Shown in pieces: positions 27,691-37,855 of a stretch of DNA of 64,000 nt (position 1 is its first letter; each line of letters opens with the position of its first letter). The position numbers and the translations under genes are program-made. The DNA comes from Pseudomonas siliginis (GTDB lineage Bacteria; Pseudomonadota; Gammaproteobacteria; Pseudomonadales; Pseudomonadaceae): assembly GCF_019145195.1 (NCBI RefSeq), contig NZ_JAHSTW010000002.1, positions 434,001 to 498,000 of the forward strand, read 5' to 3'. Below the pieces are notes generated by a model. The model saw only the letters and a program-made list of their open reading frames with translations, did no database searches and was not told the DNA's origin.

Positions 27691-28059
27691 TTACTTGATG
27701 AGTCGCCAAGTGAACGGATATCTGTACGGGAAACCTTCGTTGGCTTTGACCCCTGCAATGATCGTCAGGACCAATGCCGCGATTGCCAGCAAACCAAAGA
27801 GGAAGAAACCAATGATCAGCAGCATGAGCAAGAAGCAGATCATTGAGGCTATCGCCACCGTGATCTGAAAATTCAGCGCCTCTTTGCCCTGCGCATCGAT
27901 GAACGGGTCCTTCTCGCGTTTCATCTGCCAAAGGATCAGCGGCCCGATCAGATTGCCGAAGGGAATCCAGATCCCCAGCAAGGCGGACAAGTGACAGAAC
28001 ATCGCCCATTGGCGAACCTCCTGGCTCGGTTTGGGCAGCAACTCTTGCTCGTCACTCAT
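27691..28059 (-). CDS. DUF4870-family small membrane protein
   Basis: A 122-residue protein. After a polar N-terminus come two short hydrophobic segments near residues 20-45 and then a long paired hairpin near 70-105, as in DUF4870/Tic20-like proteins. The PFGNLIGPLILW and GKEALNFQI segments are family hallmarks. No function is established. The start ATG 28059 has AAGGAGG 5 bases upstream; an in-frame GTG just before is too near the site. It begins 25 bases after the rph stop, so it may be co-transcribed with rph. Confidence 0.85.
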   Translation of the reverse strand: MSDEQELLPKPSQEVRQWAMFCHLSALLGIWIPFGNLIGPLILWQMKREKDPFIDAQGKEALNFQITVAIASMICFLLMLLIIGFFLFGLLAIAALVLTIIAGVKANEGFPYRYPFTWRLIK

Positions 28060-28084
28060 CACGTCCTCCTTGTGGTCAAAAACC

Positions 28085-28807
28085 TCAGTCAGCCAGTGCA
28101 GCCTTCTGCAGCTCGAAGATTTCGTTCATGCCCTGCTTGGCCAGTTCCAGCATGGCATTGAGCTCGTCAGGCTGGAACGGCGCGCCTTCTGCGGTGCCCT
28201 GCACTTCGATGAAACCGCCGGTGCTGGTCATCACTACGTTCAGGTCGGTTTCAGCAGCGGAATCTTCAAGATAGTCTAGATCCAGCACCGGCTCGCCCTG
28301 GTACATGCCCACCGAGACTGCACCGATCATCTGCTTGAGCGGGTCACCGCCTTTCAGGCCGCCGCGTTTCTTGATCACTTTCAGGGCATCGACCAGCGCA
28401 ACCATGGCGCCGGTGATGGAGGCGGTGCGAGTACCGCCATCGGCCTGGATCACGTCGCAATCGACATACAGGGTCACATCGCCAAGCTTGGACATATCCA
28501 GCGCCGCGCGCAGGGAACGGCCGATCAGACGCTGGATTTCGAGAGTACGACCGCCCTGCTTGCCACGGCTGGCCTCACGCTGGTTACGCTCGCCGGTCGC
28601 GCGCGGCAGCATGCCGTACTCGGCAGTCAACCAGCCCTGGCCCTGACCTTTGAGGAAGCGCGGTACGCCGTTCTCGACGCTGACGGTGCAGATGACTTTG
28701 GTGTCACCGAATTCGACCAGTACGGATCCCTCGGCGTGTTTGGTGTAGTTGCGGGTGATGCGGATCGAGCGGAGCTGATCGGCAGCGCGACCACTTGGAC
28801 GTTTCAT
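28085..28807 (-). CDS. rph: Ribonuclease PH
   Basis: A phosphate-dependent 3'-5' exoribonuclease that trims tRNA 3' ends. The 240-residue protein starts [13 protein letters not shown] and has the RNase PH segments [15 protein letters not shown] near residue 30, the arginine-rich [15 protein letters not shown] near 85, [18 protein letters not shown] near 115 and the [17 protein letters not shown] motif near 180. Full length, with no frameshift of the kind known in E. coli K-12. It is divergent from yicC. Confidence 0.96.
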   Translation of the reverse strand: MKRPSGRAADQLRSIRITRNYTKHAEGSVLVEFGDTKVICTVSVENGVPRFLKGQGQGWLTAEYGMLPRATGERNQREASRGKQGGRTLEIQRLIGRSLRAALDMSKLGDVTLYVDCDVIQADGGTRTASITGAMVALVDALKVIKKRGGLKGGDPLKQMIGAVSVGMYQGEPVLDLDYLEDSAAETDLNVVMTSTGGFIEVQGTAEGAPFQPDELNAMLELAKQGMNEIFELQKAALAD

Positions 28808-28954
28808 AGGGATACCTGTACTGAGGACGGAAAACTGCCGAGCATTATAGAGCGCTGCACCGCGAGTGGGCACTGGTTAAAACCGCTGGCCGACGACCGA
28901 AGCCCCTCAAGCGCGCATAACCGACGGGCTGCAGCGCTTTGTCACACCGTGTGT

Positions 28955-28984
28955 TTGGGCGCATTCGCCGCACTGCGCTACAAT
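28955..28984 (+). promoter_or_regulatory. Putative sigma-70 promoter for yicC-gmk
   Basis: TTGGGC (28955-28960) and TACAAT (28979-28984) are separated by 18 bases, about 90 bases upstream of yicC in the divergent rph-yicC region. Confidence 0.45.
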
Positions 28985-29075
28985 CCTGCGCCTTTGCTGC
29001 CAGTCGGCTTAAATTCATTGAAATCGCGCCTGCGAAACAGCGTTTCGCGCCGATCTGCATTGCGAGGTCACCGCC

Positions 29076-29939
29076 ATGGTGCACAGCATGACCGCCTTCG
29101 CCCGCGTCGAGAAAGCCGGCGTTCAGGGCACCCTGAGCTGGGAACTGCGCTCGGTCAACAGCCGCTATCTGGAACCGCACCTGCGCTTGCCCGAATCGTT
29201 CCGCGACCTCGAAGGCGCCGTGCGTGAAGCACTGCGTCAGGGCCTGTCGCGAGGCAAACTGGAGTGCACGCTGCGCTTCACCGAAGAAAGCACCGGCAAA
29301 CCGCTGCAAGTGGACCGCGAGCGCGCCGCGCAACTGGTGGCCGCTGCGGAAACCGTTGCCGGGCTGATCAAGAATCCGGCTGCGCTGAATCCGCTGGAAG
29401 TGCTGGCCTGGCCCGGCGTGCTGGTGGCCGATGCGACCGACCCGCAAGCGCTGAACGCCGAAGCGCTGGCGCTGTTCAATCAGGGCTTGAAGGATCTGAA
29501 GGCTGGCCGCGAGCGCGAAGGCGCGGAGCTGGCTCGCTTGATCAACGACCGCCTGACCTCCATCGAAGAGGACGTGGTGACCCTGCGTGAACTGGTGCCG
29601 CAGATGCTCGCCACCCAGCGCCAGAAGGTTCTCGACCGCTTCGCCGACATGAAGGCCGAGCTCGACCCGCAGCGCCTGGAACAGGAAATGGTCATCCTCG
29701 CGCAAAAAAGCGACGTGGCCGAAGAACTGGATCGCCTGAGCACTCACATCATCGAAGTTCGCCGGGTGCTCAAGTCCGGTGGTGCCGCCGGGCGGCGTCT
29801 GGACTTCCTGATGCAGGAGCTCAACCGCGAAGCCAACACACTGGGCTCCAAAGCCTTCGACCCGCGCAGCACCCAGGCCGCCGTCAACCTCAAGGTGTTG
29901 ATCGAGCAGATGCGCGAACAAGTGCAGAATATTGAGTAA
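29076..29939 (+). CDS. yicC: YicC-family endoribonuclease
   Basis: A 287-residue protein of the YicC family, recently recognised as a conserved endoribonuclease fold. Family marks are the N-terminal MVHSMTAFARVE, the LRSVNSRYLEPHLRLP segment near residue 25 and the C-terminal GRRLDFLMQELNREANTLGS. It is cytoplasmic and highly conserved next to gmk and rph. The gene is 12 bases upstream of gmk and probably co-transcribed with it. Confidence 0.93.
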   Translation: MVHSMTAFARVEKAGVQGTLSWELRSVNSRYLEPHLRLPESFRDLEGAVREALRQGLSRGKLECTLRFTEESTGKPLQVDRERAAQLVAAAETVAGLIKNPAALNPLEVLAWPGVLVADATDPQALNAEALALFNQGLKDLKAGREREGAELARLINDRLTSIEEDVVTLRELVPQMLATQRQKVLDRFADMKAELDPQRLEQEMVILAQKSDVAEELDRLSTHIIEVRRVLKSGGAAGRRLDFLMQELNREANTLGSKAFDPRSTQAAVNLKVLIEQMREQVQNIE

Positions 29940-30572
<633 letters not shown>

Positions 30573-30640
30573 AACAGCACTTCCCAAAATGCCTGCAAGC
30601 GCTTTACATTGGTGCTTGCAGCGCGTTGAAGGGACTGGTC

Positions 30641-30677
30641 AAAAAATCAGCGCTTCCCTAATCGCTGGTGATTTTTT
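30641..30677 (+). terminator. Terminator-like hairpin between gmk and rpoZ
   Basis: The stem AAAAAATCA-GCG / CGCT-TGATTTTTT ends in a T-run, after the gmk stop and before the rpoZ start. A second, weaker hairpin (CTGCAAGC/GCTTGCAG) precedes it near 30592-30621. Confidence 0.75.
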
Positions 30678-30740
30678 AAACTGCTCAGTCCGCTCGCCCA
30701 ACCGGGCAGCGCGCATATTGCATTCGCTCCGAGGAATACC

Positions 30741-31004
30741 ATGGCCCGCGTAACCGTTGAAGACTGCCTAGAACACGTGGAAAACCGCTTTGAGCTGGTC
30801 ATGCTCTCTACCAAGCGTGCCCGTCAACTGGCCACCGGCGGCAAAGAGCCATTGGTGCAGTGGGAAAACGACAAGCCGACCGTTGTCGCACTGCGTGAAA
30901 TTGCTGAAGGCCTGATGAGCTACGAGTTCATCGCCGAGCAGGAAATCGTCCAGGATGAACCGCTGTTCGCAGCGTTCGAGGACGAGTCGAACGAGGCCGT
31001 CTAA
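30741..31004 (+). CDS. rpoZ: RNA polymerase omega subunit
   Basis: An 87-residue subunit that helps assemble RNA polymerase around the beta' subunit and forms part of a ppGpp site. The N-terminus [20 protein letters not shown] and the [10 protein letters not shown] segment are invariant family features. A well-placed GAGG precedes the ATG. It lies directly upstream of spoT, the usual order. Confidence 0.97.
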   Translation: MARVTVEDCLEHVENRFELVMLSTKRARQLATGGKEPLVQWENDKPTVVALREIAEGLMSYEFIAEQEIVQDEPLFAAFEDESNEAV

Positions 31005-31061
31005 GCCTATGCCTGGTCGACGTAGCACGGCGCGGGGTCACAGCTTTCGGCAGGAATCATC

Positions 31062-33167
31062 ATGCCGAGCATAGACGCCCTCGCCGATCGCTTATCGACC
31101 TACCTCGGCAACGACCAGGTTAACCTGGTCCGCCGAGCGTATTTCTACGCCGAACAAGCCCATGACGGTCAACGCCGTCGCAGTGGTGAGGCGTACGTCA
31201 CGCATCCTCTTGCCGTGGCCAATATTCTTGCCGACATGCACATGGACCATCAGAGCCTGATGGCCGCGATGCTGCATGACGTGATCGAAGACACCGGTAT
31301 CGCCAAGGAAGCGCTGCAAGCGCAGTTTGGTGAAACCGTGGCCGAACTGGTCGACGGGGTCAGCAAACTGACCCAGATGAACTTCGAGACCAAGGCCGAA
31401 GCCCAGGCGGAAAACTTCCAGAAAATGGCCATGGCCATGGCGCGCGACATCCGGGTGATCCTGGTAAAGCTCGCCGACCGTCTGCACAACATGCGCACGC
31501 TGGAAGTGCTGTCCGGCGAAAAGCGCCGGCGCATCGCCAAGGAAACCCTCGAAATCTACGCGCCCATTGCCAACCGGCTGGGCATGCACGCGATCCGCAT
31601 CGAATTCGAAGACCTCGGCTTCAAGGCCATGCACCCGATGCGTTCCGCGCGGATCTACCAGGCGGTCAAGCGCGCCCGGGGCAACCGCAAGGAAATCGTC
31701 AACAAGATCGAAGAGTCCCTCGGCCACTGCCTCGCCATCGACGGCATCCAGGGCGAAGTCAGCGGTCGGCAGAAACACCTCTACGGCATCTACAAGAAAA
31801 TGCGCGGCAAGCGTCGGGCCTTCAACGAAATCATGGACGTCTACGCGTTCCGGATCATCGTCGACAAGGTCGATACCTGCTACCGGGTACTGGGTGCTGT
31901 GCATAATTTGTACAAACCGTTGCCGGGGCGCTTCAAGGATTACATCGCGATCCCCAAGGCCAACGGCTACCAGTCGCTGCATACCACGCTGTTCGGCATG
32001 CACGGTGTACCGATCGAGATCCAGATCCGTACCCGCGAAATGGAAGAGATGGCCAATAACGGCATCGCCGCCCATTGGCTGTACAAATCCAGCGGTGACG
32101 AGCAACCGAAAGGCACTCACGCCCGCGCCCGCCAGTGGGTCAAAGGCGTGCTGGAAATGCAGCAACGCGCCGGCAACTCGCTGGAATTCATCGAAAGCGT
32201 GAAGATCGACCTGTTCCCGGACGAGGTCTACGTGTTCACGCCCAAAGGCCGAATCATGGAGCTGCCAAAAGGCTCCACGGCGGTCGATTTTGCCTACGCG
32301 GTACATACCGACGTCGGCAACAGCTGCATCGCCTGCCGCATCAACCGTCGTCTCGCGCCGCTGTCCGAACCGCTGCAAAGCGGCTCCACGGTCGAAATCG
32401 TCAGCGCCCCCGGCGCACGGCCGAACCCGGCGTGGCTCAACTTCGTCGTTACCGGCAAGGCACGCACACATATTCGTCATGCGCTGAAACTGCAGCGCCG
32501 CTCCGAGTCCATCAGCCTCGGCGAACGCCTGCTGAACAAGGTGCTCAACGGGTTCGACAGCTCCCTGGAAAAGATTCCGGCCGAGCGCGTCAAAGCCATG
32601 CTTACCGAATATCGTCTCGAACTGATCGAAGACCTGCTCGAAGACATTGGCCTGGGCAACCGCATGGCGTACGTGGTCGCCCGTCGCCTGCTTGGCGAAG
32701 GCGAGCAGCTGCCGAGTCCGGAAGGTCCGCTGGCGATTCGCGGTACCGAGGGCCTGGTGCTCAGCTACGCCAAGTGCTGCACGCCGATCCCGGGCGACCC
32801 GATTGTCGGGCACCTGTCGGCGGGCAAAGGCATGGTCGTGCACCTGGACAACTGCCGCAACATCAGCGAAATCAGGCACAACCCGGAAAAATGCATCCAG
32901 CTCTCGTGGGCCAAGGATGTCACCGGCGAATTCAACGTCGAGCTGCGGGTCGAGCTGGAACATCAGCGTGGCCTGATCGCCCTGCTGGCCAGCAGCGTCA
33001 ACGCGGCCGACGGCAACATCGAGAAAATCAGCATGGACGAACGCGATGGTCGCATCAGCGTCGTGCAGTTGGTGGTCAGCGTTCACGACCGTGTGCACCT
33101 GGCCCGCGTGATCAAGAAACTGCGCGCCTTGACCGGGGTGATCCGCATCACCCGCATGCGTGCATAA
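31062..33167 (+). CDS. spoT: Bifunctional (p)ppGpp synthetase/hydrolase SpoT
   Basis: It makes and degrades the stringent-response alarmone. The 701-residue protein has an intact HD hydrolase domain (residues 20-200; MLHDVIEDTG), a synthetase domain (about 230-345; RVLGAVHNLYKPLPGRFKDY), a TGS domain (about 385-445; VYVFTPKGRIMELPKG), a helical region with a CCTPIPGDPIVG zinc-finger-like segment near 570, and a C-terminal ACT domain (about 625-700). The HD motif is complete, so it is SpoT rather than RelA. It lies between rpoZ and ridA as in other pseudomonads. Confidence 0.96.
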   Translation: MPSIDALADRLSTYLGNDQVNLVRRAYFYAEQAHDGQRRRSGEAYVTHPLAVANILADMHMDHQSLMAAMLHDVIEDTGIAKEALQAQFGETVAELVDGVSKLTQMNFETKAEAQAENFQKMAMAMARDIRVILVKLADRLHNMRTLEVLSGEKRRRIAKETLEIYAPIANRLGMHAIRIEFEDLGFKAMHPMRSARIYQAVKRARGNRKEIVNKIEESLGHCLAIDGIQGEVSGRQKHLYGIYKKMRGKRRAFNEIMDVYAFRIIVDKVDTCYRVLGAVHNLYKPLPGRFKDYIAIPKANGYQSLHTTLFGMHGVPIEIQIRTREMEEMANNGIAAHWLYKSSGDEQPKGTHARARQWVKGVLEMQQRAGNSLEFIESVKIDLFPDEVYVFTPKGRIMELPKGSTAVDFAYAVHTDVGNSCIACRINRRLAPLSEPLQSGSTVEIVSAPGARPNPAWLNFVVTGKARTHIRHALKLQRRSESISLGERLLNKVLNGFDSSLEKIPAERVKAMLTEYRLELIEDLLEDIGLGNRMAYVVARRLLGEGEQLPSPEGPLAIRGTEGLVLSYAKCCTPIPGDPIVGHLSAGKGMVVHLDNCRNISEIRHNPEKCIQLSWAKDVTGEFNVELRVELEHQRGLIALLASSVNAADGNIEKISMDERDGRISVVQLVVSVHDRVHLARVIKKLRALTGVIRITRMRA

Positions 33168-33191
33168 CCTGCCTATTACAAGGAGTCCTAC

Positions 33192-33572
33192 ATGACCAAA
33201 ACCGTCATCACCAGCGACAAGGCCCCGGCCGCCATCGGCACTTACTCCCAGGCGATCAAGGCAGGCAACACCGTTTACATGTCGGGCCAGATTCCTCTGG
33301 ACCCGAAAACCATGGAACTGGTCGAAGGCTTCGAAGCCCAGACCGTCCAGGTCTTCGAGAACCTCAAAGCCGTGGCCGAAGCCGCCGGCGGTTCGTTCAA
33401 GGACATCGTCAAACTGAACATCTTCCTCACCGACCTGAGCCACTTCGCCAAGGTCAACGAGATCATGGGCAAGTACTTCGACCAGCCATACCCTGCCCGC
33501 GCCGCCATTGGCGTGGCCGCCCTGCCGAAGGGTGCGCAGGTTGAAATGGATGCCATTCTGGTCATCGAGTGA
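33192..33572 (+). CDS. ridA: RidA family 2-iminobutanoate/2-iminopropanoate deaminase
   Basis: A 126-residue archetypal RidA. It hydrolyses reactive enamines and imines made by PLP enzymes such as threonine dehydratase. The family segments are [20 protein letters not shown] near residue 16 and the arginine in [19 protein letters not shown] near 105. The gene lies 24 bases downstream of spoT with GGAG before the ATG, the conserved spoT-ridA order. A second, different RidA-family gene is in the dad operon. Confidence 0.95.
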   Translation: MTKTVITSDKAPAAIGTYSQAIKAGNTVYMSGQIPLDPKTMELVEGFEAQTVQVFENLKAVAEAAGGSFKDIVKLNIFLTDLSHFAKVNEIMGKYFDQPYPARAAIGVAALPKGAQVEMDAILVIE

Positions 33573-33637
33573 TGCGCACGGCGCGGCCCCCACGCCGCGC
33601 CGACTGCCGCAAGAAAAGGTTTTGAAAGGATTCCACC

Positions 33638-34378
33638 ATGCGCAAAGCGCTAGCTCTCTCGCTGCTCGCCCTGTTTCTCGGCGGCTGCGCCAGCGACCCT
33701 GCCGACCGTGACATCAGCGGCACCTGGATCAACCAGGTGGCGATCGATGCCGCCGCCAAGGGCGGTCCCCTGCGTGAAGCGCTGCAGGCTTACGGCCCGA
33801 ATCTGGAATGGGACGTCAACACCAAGGCCGGTCAGGCCCGCTACACCAACGGTTTTGAGAACGTCGAAGGACGGCTGCTGGGCGAAGAGTCCGGCGCTTG
33901 GAAAGTCGACTTCTATGGCAGCTCCGCCAGCGAACTGAAACGCGACGGCGGGCGCCTGCAACAAGCTGCCAGCGACAACGAACCCGAACAAGTCTTCGAT
34001 CGCGCACAGATCCCGGTGCCGGAAGGCGCACCAATCGGTGCCAGCTTCGAACGCGCGCTCTACTCAGCATATCTGGGCGGCAACTGGACCATCGCCAGCG
34101 GCCAGGGTGAAGGCGGCACCGTGCAGTTCCAGGCCGACGGCCAGGTGACCGGCCTGCCGGGCGTTGATCGTTATGCCTTGTGTCTGGCCGGCGATTGCGC
34201 GTCCATGAGCAATGGCAACGACAGCATGTGGCTGCAACTCAATGGCCAGGGCAACAACTGGATCTTTGTGCGCAAGGGCAAGGAGCTGGAGATTCTGCAG
34301 GCAGTGAACGCTGCGCTAGCGGATGAGCAACCGCAGTTCGCCGCAGGTGAGCGCAAGTGGTTGCTGGAGAAGCAGTAA
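33638..34378 (+). CDS. Uncharacterised lipoprotein
   Basis: A 246-residue protein with a lipoprotein signal: positively charged MRK, hydrophobic core, lipobox LGGC (Cys17), so it should be lipid-anchored; Ser at the +2 position does not favour inner-membrane retention. The rest is predicted to be extracytoplasmic with a SGTWINQVAIDAAAKGGPL segment and a C-terminal lipocalin-like GNWTIASGQGEGG stretch, which might be two beta-barrel-like lobes. I do not recognise the family. It follows ridA by 65 bases in the same direction, perhaps with its own promoter, and ends before a REP pair. Confidence 0.75.
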   Translation: MRKALALSLLALFLGGCASDPADRDISGTWINQVAIDAAAKGGPLREALQAYGPNLEWDVNTKAGQARYTNGFENVEGRLLGEESGAWKVDFYGSSASELKRDGGRLQQAASDNEPEQVFDRAQIPVPEGAPIGASFERALYSAYLGGNWTIASGQGEGGTVQFQADGQVTGLPGVDRYALCLAGDCASMSNGNDSMWLQLNGQGNNWIFVRKGKELEILQAVNAALADEQPQFAAGERKWLLEKQ

Positions 34379-34406
34379 CCAGCCTCCGAAATCTCAGAAG
34401 ATCAAA

Positions 34407-34495
34407 TGTGGGAGCGAGCCTGCTCGCGAACGCGGTGGGTCAGTCGAACTGATAATGACTGACATACCGCATTCGCGAGCAGGCTCGCTCCCACA
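34407..34495. repeat. REP-type paired palindrome, GAGCAGGCTCGC family
   Basis: Arms from TGTGGGAGCGAGCCTGCTCG at 34407 and its complement ending at 34495, with an extra inner CGCGGT/ACCGC match. It lies between convergent genes. Confidence 0.88.
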
Positions 34496-34518
34496 GTGGT
34501 TTTTGTGTTGCTGGAAAT

Positions 34519-35376
34519 TCAGCACTTACCTTCAAGAATCGCTGCATAGCCTTCGCGATAACTCGAATACTTCGGCACCCACCCCAACGCTTTCGCCCGC
34601 GCATTGCTGCAACGCTTGCTGCCAGTGCGCCGCACACTGGCGTCTTCCGCCCATTCAGTCACGCCCAGATACTCGCGCAACCAGCCCACCACTTCGGCCA
34701 ACGGCGCTGGCGCGTCATCCACACCGATATAGAGCTCGTCCAGCTTGATGCCCTCGCGGTCTTTTTCCAGCAAGAACGCCAGCAGCCCCGCTGCATCATC
34801 GGCATGAATCCGATTGCCATACAGCGGCGGCTCGACTGCCACGCGATACCCGCGACGCACCTGAGTCAGCAGCCACTCGCGGCCCGGGCCGTAAATGCCG
34901 GTCAGGCGCAGCACACTTGCCGGAATGCCGCTATTGAGCGCGACCTGCTCGGCCTCGAGCATCAAGCGACCTGAATAACCGGCCGCGACAGTCTCGGAGG
35001 TCTCATCCACCCATGCTCCATCCTGCTGGCCGTACACGCTGCTGCTGGACACGAAGATTAGCCGCTCGGGCACTTGCCCATAATCACCCAGCCAGCTCAG
35101 CACATTCTGCAGACCCTGCACGTAAGCTTTGCGATAGCCCTCTTCGTCATGATCGGTGGCCGCAGCGCAATACACCAGATAATCCACGGCACCCACCGGC
35201 CAGGTCGCCGGGCATTCTTCGCTGAACAGGTCGCCGGCGACGCCGATGACACCCTCCGGCAGCTTGGAAACGTCGCGGCGCAGGCCATGGACTTGCCAGC
35301 CAGCCGCCAGCAATTGCGTGGCCAGACGACTGCCGACATCACCACAACCGGCAATCAAAACAGAAGGCGCGGACAT
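34519..35376 (-). CDS. NAD-dependent epimerase/dehydratase-like protein (extended SDR, YeeZ type)
   Basis: A 285-residue soluble protein of the extended short-chain dehydrogenase group. The Rossmann motif is GCGDVGSRLATQLL at residues 10-23. The catalytic-type segments are SSSSVYGQQDG (near 112) and the later YSGRLMLEAEQ (near 135), where Tyr and Lys of the classical YxxxK motif are not both present; it may therefore bind nucleotide sugar or act without normal SDR catalysis. YeeZ-like proteins are annotated as epimerases without proven substrates. It stands alone, divergent from exbB. Confidence 0.8.
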   Translation of the reverse strand: MSAPSVLIAGCGDVGSRLATQLLAAGWQVHGLRRDVSKLPEGVIGVAGDLFSEECPATWPVGAVDYLVYCAAATDHDEEGYRKAYVQGLQNVLSWLGDYGQVPERLIFVSSSSVYGQQDGAWVDETSETVAAGYSGRLMLEAEQVALNSGIPASVLRLTGIYGPGREWLLTQVRRGYRVAVEPPLYGNRIHADDAAGLLAFLLEKDREGIKLDELYIGVDDAPAPLAEVVGWLREYLGVTEWAEDASVRRTGSKRCSNARAKALGWVPKYSSYREGYAAILEGKC

Positions 35377-35564
35377 CAGAAAACTCCCATCGGAAAGGCA
35401 CAGACTAGCTCTGGCACAGGACGAACGGCTAGCAATGAAGGAAAAAAAGTTACTCTATTACTTTTGTTAACAAGAATTACTTGCAATAATGCACGCCACT
35501 TTTGTTCTCGGCCTCACGAGGCCTGGAAGAGCAACAACGTTTTTCTATCTCAGGTCCGGCCAGC

Positions 35565-36518
35565 ATGACACGTAATCAAACTCCCGCTTCGCCAACCACT
35601 CGACCTCGCGCCTGGAGCGCCGTCGCGGCTCTGTTGCTCAGCCTGATGCTGGCACCGACCGCCGCCTTCGCCGACGCCCAAGCGCCCGCCACCCCAGCCG
35701 CCACCGAGCAGAGCGCACCCGCTGCCGCTCCGGCTGCACCGGCCGCCACCGATCCGGTGCAGGCTGTCGACGCGGCCGACGCACCTGAAGTCCTCGAAGC
35801 CGACAACACCTTGGGCATGGCCCACGACCTGTCGCCGTGGGGCATGTACCAGAACGCCGACATCATCGTGAAAATCGTGATGATCGGTCTGGCCATCGCA
35901 TCGATCATCACCTGGACTATCTGGATCGCCAAAGGCTTCGAGCTGATGGGCGCCAAGCGTCGTCTGCGTGGCGAAATCGCCGCACTGAAAAAAGCCACCA
36001 CCCTCAAAGAAGCCAGCGCCACCGCTGGTAAAGAAGGCACCCTCGCCAACCTGCTGGTGCATGACGCGCTCGAAGAGATGCGCCTGTCGGTCAACAGCCG
36101 CGAGAAAGAAGGCATCAAGGAACGCGTCAGCTTCCGCCTCGAGCGCCTCGTTGCTGCCTGCGGTCGCAACATGAGCAGCGGCACCGGCGTCCTCGCCACC
36201 ATCGGTTCGACCGCACCGTTCGTAGGTCTGTTCGGTACCGTGTGGGGCATCATGAACTCCTTCATCGGCATCGCCAAAACCCAGACCACCAACCTCGCCG
36301 TTGTCGCACCGGGTATCGCTGAAGCGCTGCTGGCCACTGCACTGGGTCTGGTTGCGGCGATTCCTGCGGTGGTGATCTACAACGTCTTCGCCCGCTCCAT
36401 CGCCGGTTACAAGGCGCAGGTCTCCGATGCCTCGGCAGAAGTCCTGCTGCTGGTCAGCCGCGATCTCGACCACCAGCCTGAGCGCAGCTCGCAGCCGCAC
36501 ATGGTTAAAGTGGGGTAA
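35565..36518 (+). CDS. exbB: TonB-system energy transducer ExbB
   Basis: With ExbD it uses the proton gradient to drive TonB for uptake of iron-siderophore and other ligands. The 317-residue protein has an N-terminal signal-like segment (to about residue 36), an Ala/Pro-rich periplasmic stretch (about 37-80), and then the MotA/TolQ/ExbB three-helix core with the GTVWGIMNSFIGIAKTQTTN motif near residue 225. The N-terminal extension is the usual form in Pseudomonas. The ATG at 35565 was chosen; a longer reading from 35502 would start in the promoter region. The three genes are one operon. Confidence 0.95.
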   Translation: MTRNQTPASPTTRPRAWSAVAALLLSLMLAPTAAFADAQAPATPAATEQSAPAAAPAAPAATDPVQAVDAADAPEVLEADNTLGMAHDLSPWGMYQNADIIVKIVMIGLAIASIITWTIWIAKGFELMGAKRRLRGEIAALKKATTLKEASATAGKEGTLANLLVHDALEEMRLSVNSREKEGIKERVSFRLERLVAACGRNMSSGTGVLATIGSTAPFVGLFGTVWGIMNSFIGIAKTQTTNLAVVAPGIAEALLATALGLVAAIPAVVIYNVFARSIAGYKAQVSDASAEVLLLVSRDLDHQPERSSQPHMVKVG

Positions 36519-36524
36519 TCGGCC

Positions 36525-36953
36525 ATGGGCCTGCATTTGAAAGAAGGCGCAGACGACGATCTGGCCGAGAACCACGAAATCAACGTCACGCCGTTCATCG
36601 ACGTGATGCTGGTGCTGTTGATCATCTTCATGGTGGCCGCGCCGTTGGCCACCGTGGACATCAAAGTCGACCTGCCCGCCTCGACCGCCAAACCGGCGCC
36701 GCGGCCGGAAAAACCGGTGTTCCTCAGTGTGAAAGCTGACCAGCGCCTGTTCCTCGGTGACGACGAAGTGAAAGCCGAAACCCTCGGCGCTACCCTCGAC
36801 GCCAAGACCCAGGGCAAGAAAGACACCACCATCTTCTTCCAGGCCGACAAAGGCGTGGATTACGGTGACCTGATGAGCGTGATGGACAGCCTGCGCGCCG
36901 CCGGTTACCTGAAGGTTGGTCTGGTCGGACTTGAGACGGCAGCCAAGAAATGA
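36525..36953 (+). CDS. exbD: TonB-system biopolymer transport protein ExbD
   Basis: A 142-residue inner-membrane protein with one transmembrane helix (about 24-43) and a periplasmic domain. The key Asp in the NVTPFIDVMLVLLIIFMV helix is present. It starts 6 bases after exbB and its stop overlaps the start of tonB (ATGA), showing translational coupling. It works with ExbB and TonB. Confidence 0.96.
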   Translation: MGLHLKEGADDDLAENHEINVTPFIDVMLVLLIIFMVAAPLATVDIKVDLPASTAKPAPRPEKPVFLSVKADQRLFLGDDEVKAETLGATLDAKTQGKKDTTIFFQADKGVDYGDLMSVMDSLRAAGYLKVGLVGLETAAKK

Positions 36954-37696
36954 TCACGACGCGCCATAAGCTGACGCGTTACAGCGGTAGCCTGGCCGTG
37001 GTGCTGGGCGTGCATGCGCTGGCCATCGCGCTGGCGCTGAACTGGACTGCCCGCCCGCCCATCGAATTGCCGCCGCAGGCAATGATGGTCGAGCTGGCCC
37101 CGTTGCCTGCCCCGCCACCGCCGGCTCCGCCGAAAGTCGTCACACCGCCGCAGCCACCGGCTCCGGTGGAAGAATTGCCGATTCCGAAACTGGCTGAAGC
37201 ACCGAAAGCGGAAATCGCGGTACCGAAACCCAAGCCGAAGCCCAAGCCAAAACCGCCGAAGCCGGTCGAGAAAAAACTGCCAGAGCCGCCGAAGGAAAAA
37301 CCTTCCGAGGAGAAACCGGCCGATACGCAACCGACCCAGGCACCGACGGAGAAATCCGCCCAGCCGGCACCGGGCCCATCGCCAGCTGAAGTGGCGGCCA
37401 AGGCCAGTTGGCAAGGCGCCTTGCTCGCGCATCTGCAGAAGTACAAGAAGTACCCGCAGAGTGCGCAGTCGCGGGGCAAGGAAGGCTTGAATCGTCTGCG
37501 TTTCGTGGTCGATGGCGAAGGTAATGTGCTGTCGTTCGAACTGGTGGGCCGCTCTGGCAACGCTGATCTGGACCGGGCCACCCTGGACATGATCCGCCGC
37601 GCGCAACCGCTGCCCAAGCCTCCGGCCGACATGCTCAACAACGGCTCGATCGAAATTGTTGCGCCGTTTGTTTATTCGCTGGAACGTCGCCGCTAA
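36950..37696 (+). CDS. tonB: TonB energy-transducing protein
   Basis: It couples the proton gradient to outer-membrane receptors. The 248-residue protein has one N-terminal transmembrane helix (about 12-30), a long Pro/Lys-rich spacer (about 40-150, with KPKPKPKPKP-type repeats) spanning the periplasm, and a C-terminal TonB domain with the YPQSAQSRGKEGLNRLRF segment and a final PFVYSLE strand. Exactly in the exbB-exbD-tonB order. A GAAA-loop terminator lies about 140 bases downstream beyond a REP pair. Confidence 0.95.
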   Translation: MITTRHKLTRYSGSLAVVLGVHALAIALALNWTARPPIELPPQAMMVELAPLPAPPPPAPPKVVTPPQPPAPVEELPIPKLAEAPKAEIAVPKPKPKPKPKPPKPVEKKLPEPPKEKPSEEKPADTQPTQAPTEKSAQPAPGPSPAEVAAKASWQGALLAHLQKYKKYPQSAQSRGKEGLNRLRFVVDGEGNVLSFELVGRSGNADLDRATLDMIRRAQPLPKPPADMLNNGSIEIVAPFVYSLERRR

Positions 37697-37712
37697 GCAA
37701 CACCGCAATACC

Positions 37713-37801
37713 TGTGGGAGCTGGCTTGCCAGCGATAGCGGTGTGTCAGAGAAGGATTTATTAGCTGACCCACTGCAATCGCTGGCAAGCCAGCTCCCAC
37801 A
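37713..37801. repeat. REP-type paired palindrome, GGCAAGCC family
   Basis: The arms TGTGGGAGCTGGCTTGCCAG (37713) and CTGGCAAGCCAGCTCCCACA (ending 37801) lie just after tonB. Same family as 16495. Confidence 0.87.
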
Positions 37802-37833
37802 AGGTTCTCCGCCAGCCGAGAGAACCAAGCCAA

Positions 37834-37855
37834 GAGGCACCGAAAGGTGCCTTTT
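37834..37855 (+). terminator. Rho-independent terminator
   Basis: The GGCACC stem with a GAAA tetraloop and GGTGCC is followed by TTTT, between tonB and oxyR. Confidence 0.8.

Noticed and set aside
31092..33593. An 833-codon open frame on the minus strand opposite spoT-ridA
   Set aside because: It lies entirely antisense to two well-supported genes; long antisense frames are expected at this GC content, and the translation has no domain features.
35465..35500. A possible Fur box before exbB
   Set aside because: The AT-rich stretch (CAAGAATTACTTGCAATAAT) only weakly resembles the Fur consensus; iron control of exbBD-tonB is plausible but not shown by this sequence.
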